NCBI GenBank assembly: GCA_020638675.1
Contig: JACKID010000001.1
Span: 2,294,001 to 2,358,000 of the forward strand
Length of the DNA stretch: 64,000 bases
Origin: Planctomycetota bacterium
GTDB lineage: Bacteria > Planctomycetota > UBA8742 > UBA2392
Direction of reading: 5' to 3'
The notes under the pieces were generated by a model. That model worked only from the letters and a program-made list of their open reading frames with translations. It was not told where the DNA came from and did no database searches. Position 1 is the first letter of the stretch. Every line of letters starts with the position of its first letter. Below, piece after piece: positions 16,534-26,274 of the stretch. Position numbers and translations under genes: made by a program.

Positions 16534-17370
16534 CTAGATCCACTCAGGCTCGGCGTCGCTTGTGACGAAGCCGCGTTCGCGACCCAGTTTCAGGAACAGG
16601 CGCGCTGCCTCCATGCCTTTGTCGCCGATGTCGATCGTGTAGTCGTTGACGTACATGCCGACGAACTTGTCGGCACGACCACGATCAAGCCCGCGCCCGT
16701 ACGTCAGCGCGTAGTCCAGCGCCTCGTCGCGGTGTTCGAGCGCGTACTTGATGCTGGCGCCGAAGCACTTGCTGAACTGGGCGATGACTTCCTTGCCGAG
16801 ATCGCGCCGAGCAACGTTGCAGCCAAGCGGCAGCGGCAGCTCGTACTTCGTGTACCACCACTCGCCCAGGTCGACGACCTTGAACAGCTTGAGGTCGTTG
16901 TAGGTCACCTGACCCTCGTGAATGATTACGCCCGCATCCACGGTTCCGTCGAGCACCGCATGCTGGACCTTGTTGAAATCAAGATTCACCAGCTCGACGT
17001 CATCGTTGTAAAGCCGCATGGCAAGCGTCGCGCTGGTGAGCGGCCCCGGAACGCCGATCTTCTTGCCTTTCAACTCGGCAGGGTTCAGCGGCTCCTTGCT
17101 GACAACCACCGGGCCGTAACGGTCGCCCATGCTGGCGCCGGCACGCGTGATAACGTACTTGTCCGAAATGTACGGATAGGCGTGGAAGCTGACGGCCGTG
17201 ACTTCGAGTTCGTTCTTCTTTGCGCGCTGGTTGAGCGTTTCGATATCGCACAGCTCGTGGTTGATCGTCAGCCAGCCGGTGTCGATCTTGTGGTTCGCGA
17301 GCGCGTGGAACATGAACGCGTCGTCGGCGTCCGGGCTGTGGGCAACGGTAATCGATTTTGCTTCGGGCAT
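16534..17370 (-). CDS. mqnD: 1,4-Dihydroxy-6-naphthoate synthase (futalosine pathway)
   Basis: Converts cyclic dehypoxanthinyl futalosine to 1,4-dihydroxy-6-naphthoate in the alternative menaquinone pathway. 278 residues from the ATG at 17370 (MPEAKSITVAHSPDADDAFM); extension to 17463 would overlap the HD-GYP gene. Family signs: HSPDADDAFMFHAL near the N-terminus, AVSFHAYPYISDKYVI, MGDRYGPVVVSKEPL, and the periplasmic-binding-protein-like two-lobe layout with VIIHEGQVTYNDL. No other mqn gene lies in the window. Its presence means the cell probably uses menaquinone. Confidence 0.93.
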   Translation of the reverse strand: MPEAKSITVAHSPDADDAFMFHALANHKIDTGWLTINHELCDIETLNQRAKKNELEVTAVSFHAYPYISDKYVITRAGASMGDRYGPVVVSKEPLNPAELKGKKIGVPGPLTSATLAMRLYNDDVELVNLDFNKVQHAVLDGTVDAGVIIHEGQVTYNDLKLFKVVDLGEWWYTKYELPLPLGCNVARRDLGKEVIAQFSKCFGASIKYALEHRDEALDYALTYGRGLDRGRADKFVGMYVNDYTIDIGDKGMEAARLFLKLGRERGFVTSDAEPEWI

Positions 17371-17431
17371 GGTAGCGGCGCCTTCGTAATGAGGGCCGGA
17401 GTCTAGCCCCTGAAGCCGCCGTGGCAACCGA

Positions 17432-19543
17432 TCAGCGGGCGGCCTTCTGCTCGGCGCTGGCATCGGCCAGACGCACCAGCTTGAGCTTCAGCTTCTCCCA
17501 GATCTTTGTGTCGACGAAGAGCTTGACGACATCCGGGTCGAGATCGCCCTCCTTGGCCATAGCTTCCAGAATCTGGATCGCACGCTCCAGCGGAATGGCG
17601 GGCTTGTACGGGCGATCGCTGGCCGTGAGGCTGTCGAACACGTCGGCGACCGCCATCAGGCGCGAGCCAAGCGGCGTCTCTCCGGCCGGGACGCCGTTGG
17701 GGTAGCCGCCGCCGCGCATTTTCTCGTGGTGCTGGCCGGCGATTTCCGGCACGCGCGCAAGGTCATCGGTCCAAGGGATGCGCTTGAGGAACTGCCACGA
17801 GTCCGCGACGTGGTTTTCAATCTCCTTGCGTTCCTCCGGGTTGAGCGTGCCGCGCTTGGTGCAGAGGCTCTTGTACTCGTCGTCGTCTACCAGCGGGAAC
17901 GTGTCGTCGCCGATCTTCCAGGGCGAGTCGAAAATCTGCTTGAGACGCGCCTCGGCTTCATCCGTCACGAAGATCGGTTTGATGTGTTTCGTGACGAACG
18001 CGTAGTCGTCCTGCAGCTTGGCGATCTTTTCGGCCAAGGCATCGCGGATGGCCTGCAACGCGGAAGCGGACGGCTTTCCGTCGGCGTACAGGCGCGCTTC
18101 CTGCCGTAGCGCGTCAAGCTCTAGCTCGAGGCGAATAATCCTGGCCCTGAACTCAATTGCCTGCGCCTGCGCCGGGTAGAGCTTTTCGGCCTTGGTCAGC
18201 ACGTGCTCGCGCACGCCGATCTTGCCGAAGTCGTGCAGCAGGCCGGCGTAGTGCAGCTCAACCATCTCGGCGTCGCTGAACATCTCCTCCGCGAACACGC
18301 CTGTGCCGGCCTTGTTGACCTCGTCCGCAAGCGCCATCGTGAGGCGGTCCACGCGGCCGGAGTGACCGGCCGTTGCGGGGTCTCGCTGTTCCACGGCCTG
18401 CACGCACGCGATCACGAAGCGCTCGAACAGGTTGGTGATGGCGTCCATCAGGCGGACGTTTTCGATGGCAACGCCGGCCTGGCTTCCCAGGCTGGTTGCG
18501 AGCTCAATGTCCTCATCTGTGAACGGAATAACGTTGGCCGTCGGGTTGTCTTCCAGGTCCAGCTTGTTCAACGGATTCTGCTTCTTGTTGATCAGCTGGA
18601 CCACGCCCACGACTTCATCGCTGGTGTTCTTCAGCGGCACGGTCAGCATGCTGCAGGTGCGGTAGCCGTACTTTTCGTCGATGGCCTTCTTGAACTTGTA
18701 GGGCGCGTCGCCCTTGAGCTTGTACACGTCGTCCAGCACCACGATTTCGCCGGTGATCGCCGCGTAGCCCGCGATGCTCTCCAAGTTCGCCGGAAACACG
18801 ATCTCCTCGAAGGGAATGTCGCAGCTGTCGTTCTGCGCGGCTGAAAAGCGCAGGCTGAAGACCTGCTGGGTCAGCGCCGCACGCTTCACGGCGACTGCAC
18901 GGGTGCGGCGCTCCGCGCGCCCGAGGACCTTGCGCCCGCTGAAGGCGGCGCCTCGGCCGCTCTCGATGGTGTAGATGCTGCCGGCGTCGGCATCCATGAT
19001 GTTGCGCGCCTCTGTCAGCACAACCTGCAGCAGGTCCCTGAGCACGCGAATGTCCGAGAGCGCGGTGCCGATCCGGTTCAGGCGGGCCAGCTTGTCACGC
19101 GAGGTCGCGCTGGAGCCCTCACTGAACGCGCGCGAGCGCAACCAGGCGAGTTCGCGCGCGCGCGGTATGAAGCGGTCGAACGCCGCCTGCTTCAGCGGCA
19201 ACCCGAAATGATCGTCGAACTGCGGGTCATCGACGGCCGTTTCGCCGAATGTTGCGAGCACCGTGGACGGCGCACGGTCTTCCAGCAGCTTCTGGTCCAG
19301 TTGCTCGCTGGCGGTGTCGATCAACAGCACGGCACCGTTGCGCAGCGAAAACGTTCCGGTCTGGTCCGGGGACGCGATCTCGATGATCTGGTCACGGTCC
19401 GCGCTGAAACGCTGCGAGGCGCTCAACGAAGCCATCAAAGCGCGCCTGCGAGTTTCGTCCTGGCTGTAAACGATGAAGCTGAGCGCCTGCTTGGCGGATG
19501 TGATCGGGATTCGTTTGGACAGTCTGGACGTCGCGGAGCGCAT
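17432..19543 (-). CDS. GAF and HD-GYP domain protein (c-di-GMP phosphodiesterase type)
   Basis: 703 residues. N-terminal about 15-130 looks like a degenerate receiver domain without clear phospho-acceptor acids; about 160-370 is a GAF domain (IMDADAGSIYTIES ... GVAIENVRLMDAI). The C-terminal part is HD-GYP: AGHSGRVDRL, LLHDFGKIGV at about 437, HHEKMRGGGYPNG at about 609, and MAVADVFDSLTASDRPYK. Metal-ligand His and Asp residues are present, so c-di-GMP hydrolysis is plausible. Between the HD motif and the GYP motif there is an extra stretch of roughly 109 residues, partly coiled coil, that typical HD-GYP domains lack. The ATG follows GGGAGG. First gene of the unit leading to mqnD and aroA. 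Confidence 0.9.
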   Translation of the reverse strand: MRSATSRLSKRIPITSAKQALSFIVYSQDETRRRALMASLSASQRFSADRDQIIEIASPDQTGTFSLRNGAVLLIDTASEQLDQKLLEDRAPSTVLATFGETAVDDPQFDDHFGLPLKQAAFDRFIPRARELAWLRSRAFSEGSSATSRDKLARLNRIGTALSDIRVLRDLLQVVLTEARNIMDADAGSIYTIESGRGAAFSGRKVLGRAERRTRAVAVKRAALTQQVFSLRFSAAQNDSCDIPFEEIVFPANLESIAGYAAITGEIVVLDDVYKLKGDAPYKFKKAIDEKYGYRTCSMLTVPLKNTSDEVVGVVQLINKKQNPLNKLDLEDNPTANVIPFTDEDIELATSLGSQAGVAIENVRLMDAITNLFERFVIACVQAVEQRDPATAGHSGRVDRLTMALADEVNKAGTGVFAEEMFSDAEMVELHYAGLLHDFGKIGVREHVLTKAEKLYPAQAQAIEFRARIIRLELELDALRQEARLYADGKPSASALQAIRDALAEKIAKLQDDYAFVTKHIKPIFVTDEAEARLKQIFDSPWKIGDDTFPLVDDDEYKSLCTKRGTLNPEERKEIENHVADSWQFLKRIPWTDDLARVPEIAGQHHEKMRGGGYPNGVPAGETPLGSRLMAVADVFDSLTASDRPYKPAIPLERAIQILEAMAKEGDLDPDVVKLFVDTKIWEKLKLKLVRLADASAEQKAAR

Positions 19544-19586
19544 CGGTGCCTCCCGGGGTCGCCGCGAAGTATAGCAACGGACCCGG

Positions 19587-20411
19587 TCAGGGTCGCGAAA
19601 CCGTCGTGCGCTTGCTCCAGTCGAATTTCAGGCGCAGCGTATCGAAGTAGGAGCGCGTCGGGTGCGCGACCAGCGTGAGCGGTGTTTCGGACTTGCGTAT
19701 TTCAACGGTGTCGCCGCCGTGCAGGGCAAGCGTACCTTCACCGTCCATCGTAATGGTCAGCGTGTCGTCGCCTTCCACGCGCAACTCCAGCACACCGTTG
19801 GCCGGGACGACCAGTGGCCGCAGACTCAGCGTGTGCGGGCACAGCGGGGTCAGTATCAGCGCGTTCAGCTCGGGGTGCAGCAGCGCACCGCCCGCGGCAA
19901 GGTTGTAGGCGGTGGAGCCAAGCGGTGTCGAGAGGATCAGCCCGTCGCCGAAGTAGTCGGCGATCAGCGCGCCGTCGTGGTGCGCGAAGACGTGAGACAT
20001 GCGCTGGTCCGGCGCGCGTTGCAGCACGACGTCGTTGATGACCGTACGCTCCGTGCGTTCGTCCCCCCGCGTTACGGCGACCTTCAACTGCAAGGACTGA
20101 CGCGTGGGCAAGGTGCCCTTCACGGCGCTTTCGAGGTTTACCAGCAGCTCGGGCAGCTCGTACTCGGCCAGGAAGCCGAACTTGCCGAAATTCACGCCGA
20201 GCAGCGGCACGCTGTGCTCACCTAGACGCCCGGCCGCACGCAGGATGGAGCCGTCGCCGCCGAAATTGATCACCAGAGTGGGAGTCTTGCCGTCGAGGTC
20301 ACGCCCGTCGTCGATCACGACTTCGTCGACCATTTCCTTCAACAGCGGCTCGACCTGCGCGATGGCGTGGGCCACGTCGGCACGATCGTTGTCGCCGGTC
20401 AAAAGGATCAT
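19587..20411 (-). CDS. nadK: NAD kinase
   Basis: ATP-dependent phosphorylation of NAD to NADP. 274 residues. The signature INFGGDGSILRAAGRL (GGDG motif) is followed by GVNFGKFGFLAEYE and the conserved substrate region PLGSTAYNLAAGGALLHPEL, then TPLCPHTLSLRPLVV. Its ATG overlaps the dxs stop by one base (TGATG), indicating translational coupling. The HD-GYP gene starts 43 bases downstream. Confidence 0.95.
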   Translation of the reverse strand: MILLTGDNDRADVAHAIAQVEPLLKEMVDEVVIDDGRDLDGKTPTLVINFGGDGSILRAAGRLGEHSVPLLGVNFGKFGFLAEYELPELLVNLESAVKGTLPTRQSLQLKVAVTRGDERTERTVINDVVLQRAPDQRMSHVFAHHDGALIADYFGDGLILSTPLGSTAYNLAAGGALLHPELNALILTPLCPHTLSLRPLVVPANGVLELRVEGDDTLTITMDGEGTLALHGGDTVEIRKSETPLTLVAHPTRSYFDTLRLKFDWSKRTTVSRP

Positions 20412-22393
20412 CAGCTGACGCTGCTTCCCGCGGATACGTTGCGTGTGCTGCCGCTCTCGCTGCCGGAGCCTTTCAGCCCGAGCCGGCGTTCAATGCTCGC
20501 GGCGATGCCTTCGGGGTCAAGCCCCACTTCCTGCAGGACTTCCACGCGGGCGCCATGGTCCACAAAGCGGTCGTCGATGGCGAGAACCTCGATCTTGCCC
20601 GACTCAAGGCGCGCACGATTGGCGAACTCAAGCACGATACTGCCGAAGCCGCCGCGCCGGACGTGCTCTTCCACCGTGAAGACGTGCGGGTGCTTCTCAA
20701 TCAACTTGGCAAACAGCGACTCGTCGAACGGCTTGGCAAAGCGCGCATTCACAATCGTGAGCTTCTTGTTGTGGCGCTCCTCGATCAGGTCGGCTGCTTC
20801 CAGTGCGTGGTACACCATTGAGCCGTAAGCGATCACGACTCCGTCGTCGCCTTCGCGCAGGACTTCCGCCTTGCCCAGCTCAAGCGGCTGGTCGTGCGGC
20901 AGCTCTTTGTCCAGGGCGGGCGCCTTGGTGCGCGGGAAGCGCACGGCCGCGGGCAGGCTGAGCTCGAGCCCGAATTCCATCATGTCCTTCAGCTCAGTGG
21001 CGTCGCGCGGCGCCATCAGCACCGTGTTCGGCAGCATGCTGAGGTAGGCGATGTCGAACACGCCGTTGTGAGTCGCGCCGTCCGGGCCGACGAGGCCGGC
21101 ACGGTCAAGCGCCATCAATACGGGCGTCTTGATCAGCGCCAGTTCCTGAAACAACTGGTCGACGCTGCGTTGCATGAATGTGCTGTACACCGCGCAAATC
21201 GGCTTCAGCCCGCCAAGCTTGAGGCCCTGCGCGAAACCCACCGCGTGCTGCTCCGCCATCCCGACGTCGTACACGCGGTCCGGGTGTTTCTGCTGCACCT
21301 TCTCCAGCCCCGTGCCCTGCAGCATGGCGGCCGTGATCGCGATGACCTTTTCGTCCTTTTCGATCAGCTCGAAGGTCTTCTCGACGAAGACATCGGTGTA
21401 CGCCGGGCCGCTCGCGAGCTTGAACTCCTTGGGCAGGTGGGCCGTCAGCTTGCTGTGCGTCTTGGCCGCGTGATAGGCGTAGTGGTCGGGCTCATCGTTG
21501 TTGAAGCCCTTGCCCTTCTTGGTCATCACGTGCAGCACGACCGGCTTGGGGATGCGCTGGATGTTCTCGAAGGCTTCCAGCATCTGCTCAATGTCGTGGC
21601 CGTCGATCGGGCCGTAATAGAAGTAGCCAAGCTCTTCAAACAGCACGCCCGGGTGCGTCGCGGGCATCAGCCCGTGCAGCCCCGCCTTCACGTGGTCCAG
21701 CACGTCGTGCACCGCGCGCCCGAAGCTGCCGGCCGAGTCGTCCAGCATCTTCAGCATCTTCTTGATGTCCTTCTTGGCGCTGGTGTACGCCTGGGACGTG
21801 CGGAACTTGCTGAAGTAGTTTGCCAGCGCACCCGTGGCAGGGCCGATGCCATGCTCGTTGTCGTTCAGCACGATTACGTACTTCAGATCGCGCATGTCGC
21901 CGCCGTGGTTCAGCGCCTCAAGCGCCTGGCCTTCCTGCAGAGCGCCGTCGCCGATCACGGCGATGCTTGTCCGATCGGCAAAGCCCTGGCGCTTGTTTGC
22001 CACCGCAATCCCGAGCGCCGTGCTGAGCGAGGTACCGCCGTGGCCCGTCTTCACGAGGTCAAACGGGCTTTCCTTGGGGTCGGGAAAGCCGGAAATGCCT
22101 TTGTACTGGCGCAGCGTGCCGAATCGCTCGCGGCGGCCTGTCAGCAGCTTGTGCGGGTAGCACTGGTGGCCGACGTCGAACACCACGCTGTCGTGATTGA
22201 GCAAGTTGTAGAAGTAGTGTAGCGCGATGGTCAGCTCGACCGTGCCAAGACCCGAGCCCAGGTGGCCGCCGGTACGCCCGGCCACGGTCTCGATAATGAA
22301 CTGGCGCATCTGATCGGCCAGCTTGGGCAGATCACTCTTGGCGAGTTCTTTGAGCCCGTCGGGCGTATTGGCTTTTTCGAGCAGGTCGTACAT
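20411..22393 (-). CDS. dxs: 1-Deoxy-D-xylulose-5-phosphate synthase
   Basis: First enzyme of the MEP isoprenoid pathway: pyruvate plus glyceraldehyde-3-phosphate gives DXP, with thiamine diphosphate. 660 residues from the ATG at 22393, which has GAGG upstream. Motifs: FDVGHQCYPHKLLTGR, the ThDP motif GDGALQEGQALEALNHGG, MAEQHAVGFAQGLKLGG, and CAVYSTFMQRSVDQ. The prenyl synthase gene ends 60 bases upstream and nadK overlaps downstream, so isoprenoid precursor and prenyl chain synthesis are cotranscribed. Confidence 0.96.
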   Translation of the reverse strand: MYDLLEKANTPDGLKELAKSDLPKLADQMRQFIIETVAGRTGGHLGSGLGTVELTIALHYFYNLLNHDSVVFDVGHQCYPHKLLTGRRERFGTLRQYKGISGFPDPKESPFDLVKTGHGGTSLSTALGIAVANKRQGFADRTSIAVIGDGALQEGQALEALNHGGDMRDLKYVIVLNDNEHGIGPATGALANYFSKFRTSQAYTSAKKDIKKMLKMLDDSAGSFGRAVHDVLDHVKAGLHGLMPATHPGVLFEELGYFYYGPIDGHDIEQMLEAFENIQRIPKPVVLHVMTKKGKGFNNDEPDHYAYHAAKTHSKLTAHLPKEFKLASGPAYTDVFVEKTFELIEKDEKVIAITAAMLQGTGLEKVQQKHPDRVYDVGMAEQHAVGFAQGLKLGGLKPICAVYSTFMQRSVDQLFQELALIKTPVLMALDRAGLVGPDGATHNGVFDIAYLSMLPNTVLMAPRDATELKDMMEFGLELSLPAAVRFPRTKAPALDKELPHDQPLELGKAEVLREGDDGVVIAYGSMVYHALEAADLIEERHNKKLTIVNARFAKPFDESLFAKLIEKHPHVFTVEEHVRRGGFGSIVLEFANRARLESGKIEVLAIDDRFVDHGARVEVLQEVGLDPEGIAASIERRLGLKGSGSESGSTRNVSAGSSVS

Positions 22394-22453
22394 CCGTGCC
22401 TCAGGTGATGCTGCGTAGCAAATAGCCAAGTCTAGCGGCCCGTGGGTAGCGGT

Positions 22454-23353
22454 CTAGTGCGTACGGGCCACAAAGTATGCTGCTATGGTGCGCAACGCCT
22501 CGGCATTCTGCATGCCTTCAAGCTCCGCGCAGGCCTTGGAAATCAGCTCTTCGGCGTATCTCTTGGCGCCGTCCAGGCCATACAGCCGGGGGTATGTCAT
22601 TTTGTCTGTGGCGCTGTCTTTTCCGGGTGACTTGCCAAGCTGCTCCGCGGTGGCGGTTTCGTCGAGGATGTCGTCCACCACCTGGAACGCCAGCCCGATG
22701 GACTTGCCGTAGCTGCGCAGGCGCTTGAGCGTCTCCGCGTCTGCACCGCCCATGATGCCGCCGCAAACCACAGCGGACGTGATCAACGCGCCGGTCTTGT
22801 GCTCGTGGATGTAGCGCAGCTCGTCGATGCTGGGCTCACGCCCCTCTCCCTCGAGGTCAGCCATTTGTCCGCCGACCATGCCCTCGAGCCCTGCGCCCGT
22901 GGCCAGCTCGCGCCCGGCGGCAACCGCCTTCGTGGCATCCTTCACGTGGGTGAGGATTGCCTGGAAGGCGTAGGTGGCCATCGCGTCGCCCGCGAGGATC
23001 GCCGTCGCCTCGTCAAAGGCCTTGTGACAGGTAGGCTGCCCGCGGCGCAGGTCGTCGTCGTCCATGGCCGGCAGGTCGTCGTGGATCAGGCTGTAGGTGT
23101 GGATCATCTCAAAGGCGGCGGCAACGGGCAGGGCCGGCTCAAGCTCGCCCCCTACTGCCTCGCAGCCCGCCAGCACCAGCATCGGGCGCAGGCGCTTGCC
23201 ACCGGCCTGCAGGGAGTAGTTCATGGCGTCGACGATGCGCTTGGGCGCGCCGGACTCAGGCCATGCATAGCGCTTGAGCGCCTGCTCAACCAGCGGATTC
23301 ATCCGGCTGAGCAGGCGCTCGAAGTTTTTCTTGCTTGCGTCGTCCTGTGTCAC
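22454..23353 (-). CDS. ispA: Polyprenyl (farnesyl/geranylgeranyl) diphosphate synthase
   Basis: Head-to-tail condensation of IPP with allylic diphosphates. 299 residues from a GTG at 23353. First Asp-rich motif in LIHDDLPAMDDDDLRRG, second in FQVVDDILDETA, and the conserved GGKRLRPMLVL near residue 52. The first motif has the two extra residues (DDxx(xx)D) of bacterial short-chain synthases, so FPP or GGPP is the likely product. It begins 10 bases after the pilQ-like stop codon, placing it in the pil transcript, followed by dxs. Confidence 0.92.
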   Translation of the reverse strand: MTQDDASKKNFERLLSRMNPLVEQALKRYAWPESGAPKRIVDAMNYSLQAGGKRLRPMLVLAGCEAVGGELEPALPVAAAFEMIHTYSLIHDDLPAMDDDDLRRGQPTCHKAFDEATAILAGDAMATYAFQAILTHVKDATKAVAAGRELATGAGLEGMVGGQMADLEGEGREPSIDELRYIHEHKTGALITSAVVCGGIMGGADAETLKRLRSYGKSIGLAFQVVDDILDETATAEQLGKSPGKDSATDKMTYPRLYGLDGAKRYAEELISKACAELEGMQNAEALRTIAAYFVARTH

Positions 23354-23363
23354 TGCTTACCGC

Positions 23364-25448
23364 CTACGCGCCCGGCTTTACTTCCTTGGCGGTCTTGGGA
23401 CGCGCCTTGTCGTTGTACCAGGCCGGCTTCGGAGCAACTTCGAGACGGCGGTAGCGGTTCGGGCGAATGTTCGCCTTGCGATCGTCGCCATCCTGGTACA
23501 ACAGCGGACGCAGGTCGCGCTCGACCTTTTCGCCGGTCTCACCGATCTCGGCGCCCTTGACCACGTTCACGATCTGCGGACGCAGGAAGAACAGCAGGTC
23601 GGTCTTGCTGGTGGTGCGGTTGGCGCTCTTGAACAGGTAGCCCAGGAACGGGATGTCCTTCAGGAACGGCAGCCCGTTTTCTTCCATACGCTCGCGTTCG
23701 CGCATCAGACCGCCCATGACCAGCGTTTCGCCGTCGCGGACGAAGACGTTCGTCTTGCTCTCACGCTTGCTGAGAACCGGCGTGTTGTTGCCCTCGATAG
23801 CGATGTTGCCGATCACTTCGCGGACGGTCACCGTCACGTCGAGGCGGATCAGCCCGCCTTCGAGCACGGTCGGCGTCACGTCCATGACGATCGAGACTTC
23901 CTTGAACGAAACGGACGCGGTGGTCGAGCCGCCGGTCTGGCCGGAACTCTGCAGGTACGGCACTTCTTGACCTACTTCGATCCGCGCCTGCTGGCCGTTG
24001 CTTACCATCTGCGTGGGTTGGCTCAGCGTCTCGACTCGTCCCTCGTTTGCAAGCAGCTCGAGGCGCACGTCGATGCGCGGGTTGGTGAACGTGGCAAAGA
24101 ACGGGTCGAAGCCGGTGGGCTGGCCGAACAGGCCGCCAACGGTGCCGGAGCCAGTGTCCTGGCTGCCGCCGGCGAATCGACCGTCGTTCAGGTTGTCGGC
24201 CGAGTGGCTGGTGAACAGCTCAAGACCGTAGCCCATGTAGTCGTCGAGGGTCACTTCAATCAGCTTGGCCGTGATCAACACCTGTTCCGGCGCGGTGTCG
24301 AGCAACCGCATGATCTGGGTGATCCTGGGCATGCGGGATTCGAGTTCATACACCACGATGCTGTTGCGGTCCGGGTTGCTGATGATGCGCCCGTTTTCGG
24401 ACAACACTTCCTTGAGCGCCGTGATGAGTTCCTGCTGTGAGGCGTCGCGCGTCATGCGGTACTCGTTCACCACCAGCGGATCCTGCTTCTGGGCATCCTT
24501 GCTGATCTCGGCGGTCATGCCGATCAGCGGATCGAGGAACTTGGACATGCGGTCAAGGTTGTCCTTGATGTCGAAGGCCGTGATGAAGAACGTCTGCTCA
24601 TCGACGACAAGGCGGCCAACAGCGCTCAGCAGGCCCTGCAGCTCGGTCTTGAGCTTGGCCATCTGGGCGCCGGGGATCGTCCAGCTGCGGTCTTCCAACT
24701 TCACGGGACCGGAGGGGCCACCGATGGGACCTTCCGTAAGCTGAACGCCCTTGTAGGCGAAGCGGAAGCCCTGATCCTGCCCCGGGGCCGAGTCATCAAG
24801 CGTGATTGGCTCGATCTCCATGTCGCCCAATTCAGCCAGTCGGCGAAGAATCTGCTCCGGCTTGGCCTCGCGCATGTACATGCTGATCTTGCGGCTCTGG
24901 ACCTTGGTGACGACCTCGGTGCCTTTGTCCTGGTCGTCGGGAGTCTGCGGCGTCTTGGTTTCCTTCTGGCTGAGCGTCGCCGGGACGAACACCTGGGCGT
25001 GCGTCACGTTCGCCACTTCGAGGATGGCCGTAACCAGCTCATGCGACTCGAAGTTGACGTTGAAGCGGCCTTCAATTTCGCCGTTCACAACGTTGGCCAG
25101 CGCCTCTTCCTGGGGGCGGCGCTTGATGATGATGACCTGGCCGTCCTCGATGTAGTCGAGCTTGTTGGCTTTGCAGATCGACTGGATCGCGGACTTGGGG
25201 TCGACATCGCGGAACATCACGGTCAACTTCACGTCGACCTGACCTTCCACAATGATCTGCAAGCCGGACCGCAGCGCGATGTAGTGCATCACGGTGTGAA
25301 GGTCCTTCTGCACGAAGTCGACCGTGATCGGATCCGTTGGATTCGGCTTGAAGTCGCTGTCCTGCGCCGAGAGCGCAGGTGCGAACGTCCCGACCATCAG
25401 CAGCATGAAAAGCGGCAGAAGAAGACCGCCACGTGTCAGCTTGAGCAT
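23364..25448 (-). CDS. pilQ: Type IV pilus / type II-like secretin
   Basis: Outer-membrane channel for the pilus. 694 residues from the ATG at 25448, preceded by GGGGGGA, giving a signal peptide (MLKLTRGGLLLPLFMLLMVG ... LSA). The N-terminal region has an STN/secretin-type short domain (VDFVQKDLHTVMHYIALRSG) and N-domains with KEVLSENGRIISNPDRNSIV. The C-terminal secretin core includes VSIVMDVTPTVLEGGLIRLD, VFVRDGETLVMGGLM and LPFLKDIPFLGYLFKSANR, then a short tail. Overlap with the upstream gene's stop region is avoided by this start. Last pil gene before the isoprenoid genes. Confidence 0.92.
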   Translation of the reverse strand: MLKLTRGGLLLPLFMLLMVGTFAPALSAQDSDFKPNPTDPITVDFVQKDLHTVMHYIALRSGLQIIVEGQVDVKLTVMFRDVDPKSAIQSICKANKLDYIEDGQVIIIKRRPQEEALANVVNGEIEGRFNVNFESHELVTAILEVANVTHAQVFVPATLSQKETKTPQTPDDQDKGTEVVTKVQSRKISMYMREAKPEQILRRLAELGDMEIEPITLDDSAPGQDQGFRFAYKGVQLTEGPIGGPSGPVKLEDRSWTIPGAQMAKLKTELQGLLSAVGRLVVDEQTFFITAFDIKDNLDRMSKFLDPLIGMTAEISKDAQKQDPLVVNEYRMTRDASQQELITALKEVLSENGRIISNPDRNSIVVYELESRMPRITQIMRLLDTAPEQVLITAKLIEVTLDDYMGYGLELFTSHSADNLNDGRFAGGSQDTGSGTVGGLFGQPTGFDPFFATFTNPRIDVRLELLANEGRVETLSQPTQMVSNGQQARIEVGQEVPYLQSSGQTGGSTTASVSFKEVSIVMDVTPTVLEGGLIRLDVTVTVREVIGNIAIEGNNTPVLSKRESKTNVFVRDGETLVMGGLMRERERMEENGLPFLKDIPFLGYLFKSANRTTSKTDLLFFLRPQIVNVVKGAEIGETGEKVERDLRPLLYQDGDDRKANIRPNRYRRLEVAPKPAWYNDKARPKTAKEVKPGA

Positions 25449-25503
25449 TGCATTCCCCCCGAATGCCCGCGAAAGCAGGCCAAAATTCAGTTCTGTCTGT
25501 CCC

Positions 25504-26256
25504 CTACTTGTTTTCCGGCGCGTAGCGCCCGTCGTCTCCGACAAAAATCGTCAGCTTGGCGCCCGTGTCGCCCGCGAGGTCCACGCCCGAGCGCACCTTG
25601 AAGTCGCTGCTGCCTTCCGACTGGTAAACGCGGTTCTTGAAAATCTTCTCGATCGTGAAGCGCGTGTTGGTCAGTCGGTCTTTTTCGCCGTAAGGGCGCT
25701 TCTTGCCGCGGAACCACGCCTCGAGAACCGGCCTGTCTTCCTCGGTGATGTTTCCTTCGGCGTCCTTTGTTTGAACGCGCTGCATGGTCTCACTGAGCCC
25801 GTCGAGCACCCATTCCTGCTTCAGGTTGTCGATGTACTCCTTGCGCTTCGGGTCGACCACGTCGATGTTCTGCACCCACAGCGGATCGTAGGCGAGCGAC
25901 TTGCGATCTATGTCGGGCTTGTTCTCCCATTCCCAGCCGCCGTTGTCCCACTGCCAGCGGTAGCGCGGCATCGGGATCACTACGGGCTCGGGAATGTCCA
26001 GGTCCACGTCCTGCGTCTGCGGCGCGGGTCCGCCGGGTACGCCCTGCGCACCGCCGGGATTCGAGGGGGTCGTGGGCGCAGGCTCACCGCCGGGCGCCGT
26101 GGGTGTTGGCGTGCCCGCGGCTGCGGCCGGGTCGGTCTTTGGTTTTTCCGGCTCACCGCCGCCGAACAACCCGAACTGCCATGCCGCGACAAGTCCGCCG
26201 ATCACGACCAGACCGCCCAGGACTGCCAGTTGCTTCGTTTGTTTGTCCATTGCCAT
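25504..26256 (-). CDS. Inner-membrane pilus alignment protein in PilP position
   Basis: 250 residues. One membrane helix at about 10-32 (LAVLGGLVVIGGLVAAWQFG), then a long Pro/Ala/Gly/Thr-rich periplasmic linker (about 38-80) and a soluble C-terminal domain ending YQSEGSSDFKVRSGVDLAGD. It lacks the lipobox of classical PilP and overall similarity is too weak for a sure family call; position between PilO-like and PilQ-like genes argues for a PilP-type bridge between inner-membrane complex and secretin. Start could also be the second Met at 26250. Confidence 0.7.
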   Translation of the reverse strand: MAMDKQTKQLAVLGGLVVIGGLVAAWQFGLFGGGEPEKPKTDPAAAAGTPTPTAPGGEPAPTTPSNPGGAQGVPGGPAPQTQDVDLDIPEPVVIPMPRYRWQWDNGGWEWENKPDIDRKSLAYDPLWVQNIDVVDPKRKEYIDNLKQEWVLDGLSETMQRVQTKDAEGNITEEDRPVLEAWFRGKKRPYGEKDRLTNTRFTIEKIFKNRVYQSEGSSDFKVRSGVDLAGDTGAKLTIFVGDDGRYAPENK

Positions 26257-26274
26257 AGCGTCACCCGTTGGGCC

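Noticed and set aside
20894..22222. A long plus-strand open frame (442 codons) opposite dxs
   Set aside because: It mirrors the highly biased third positions of dxs on the opposite strand; dxs motifs are complete and the translated antisense sequence shows no recognisable domain.
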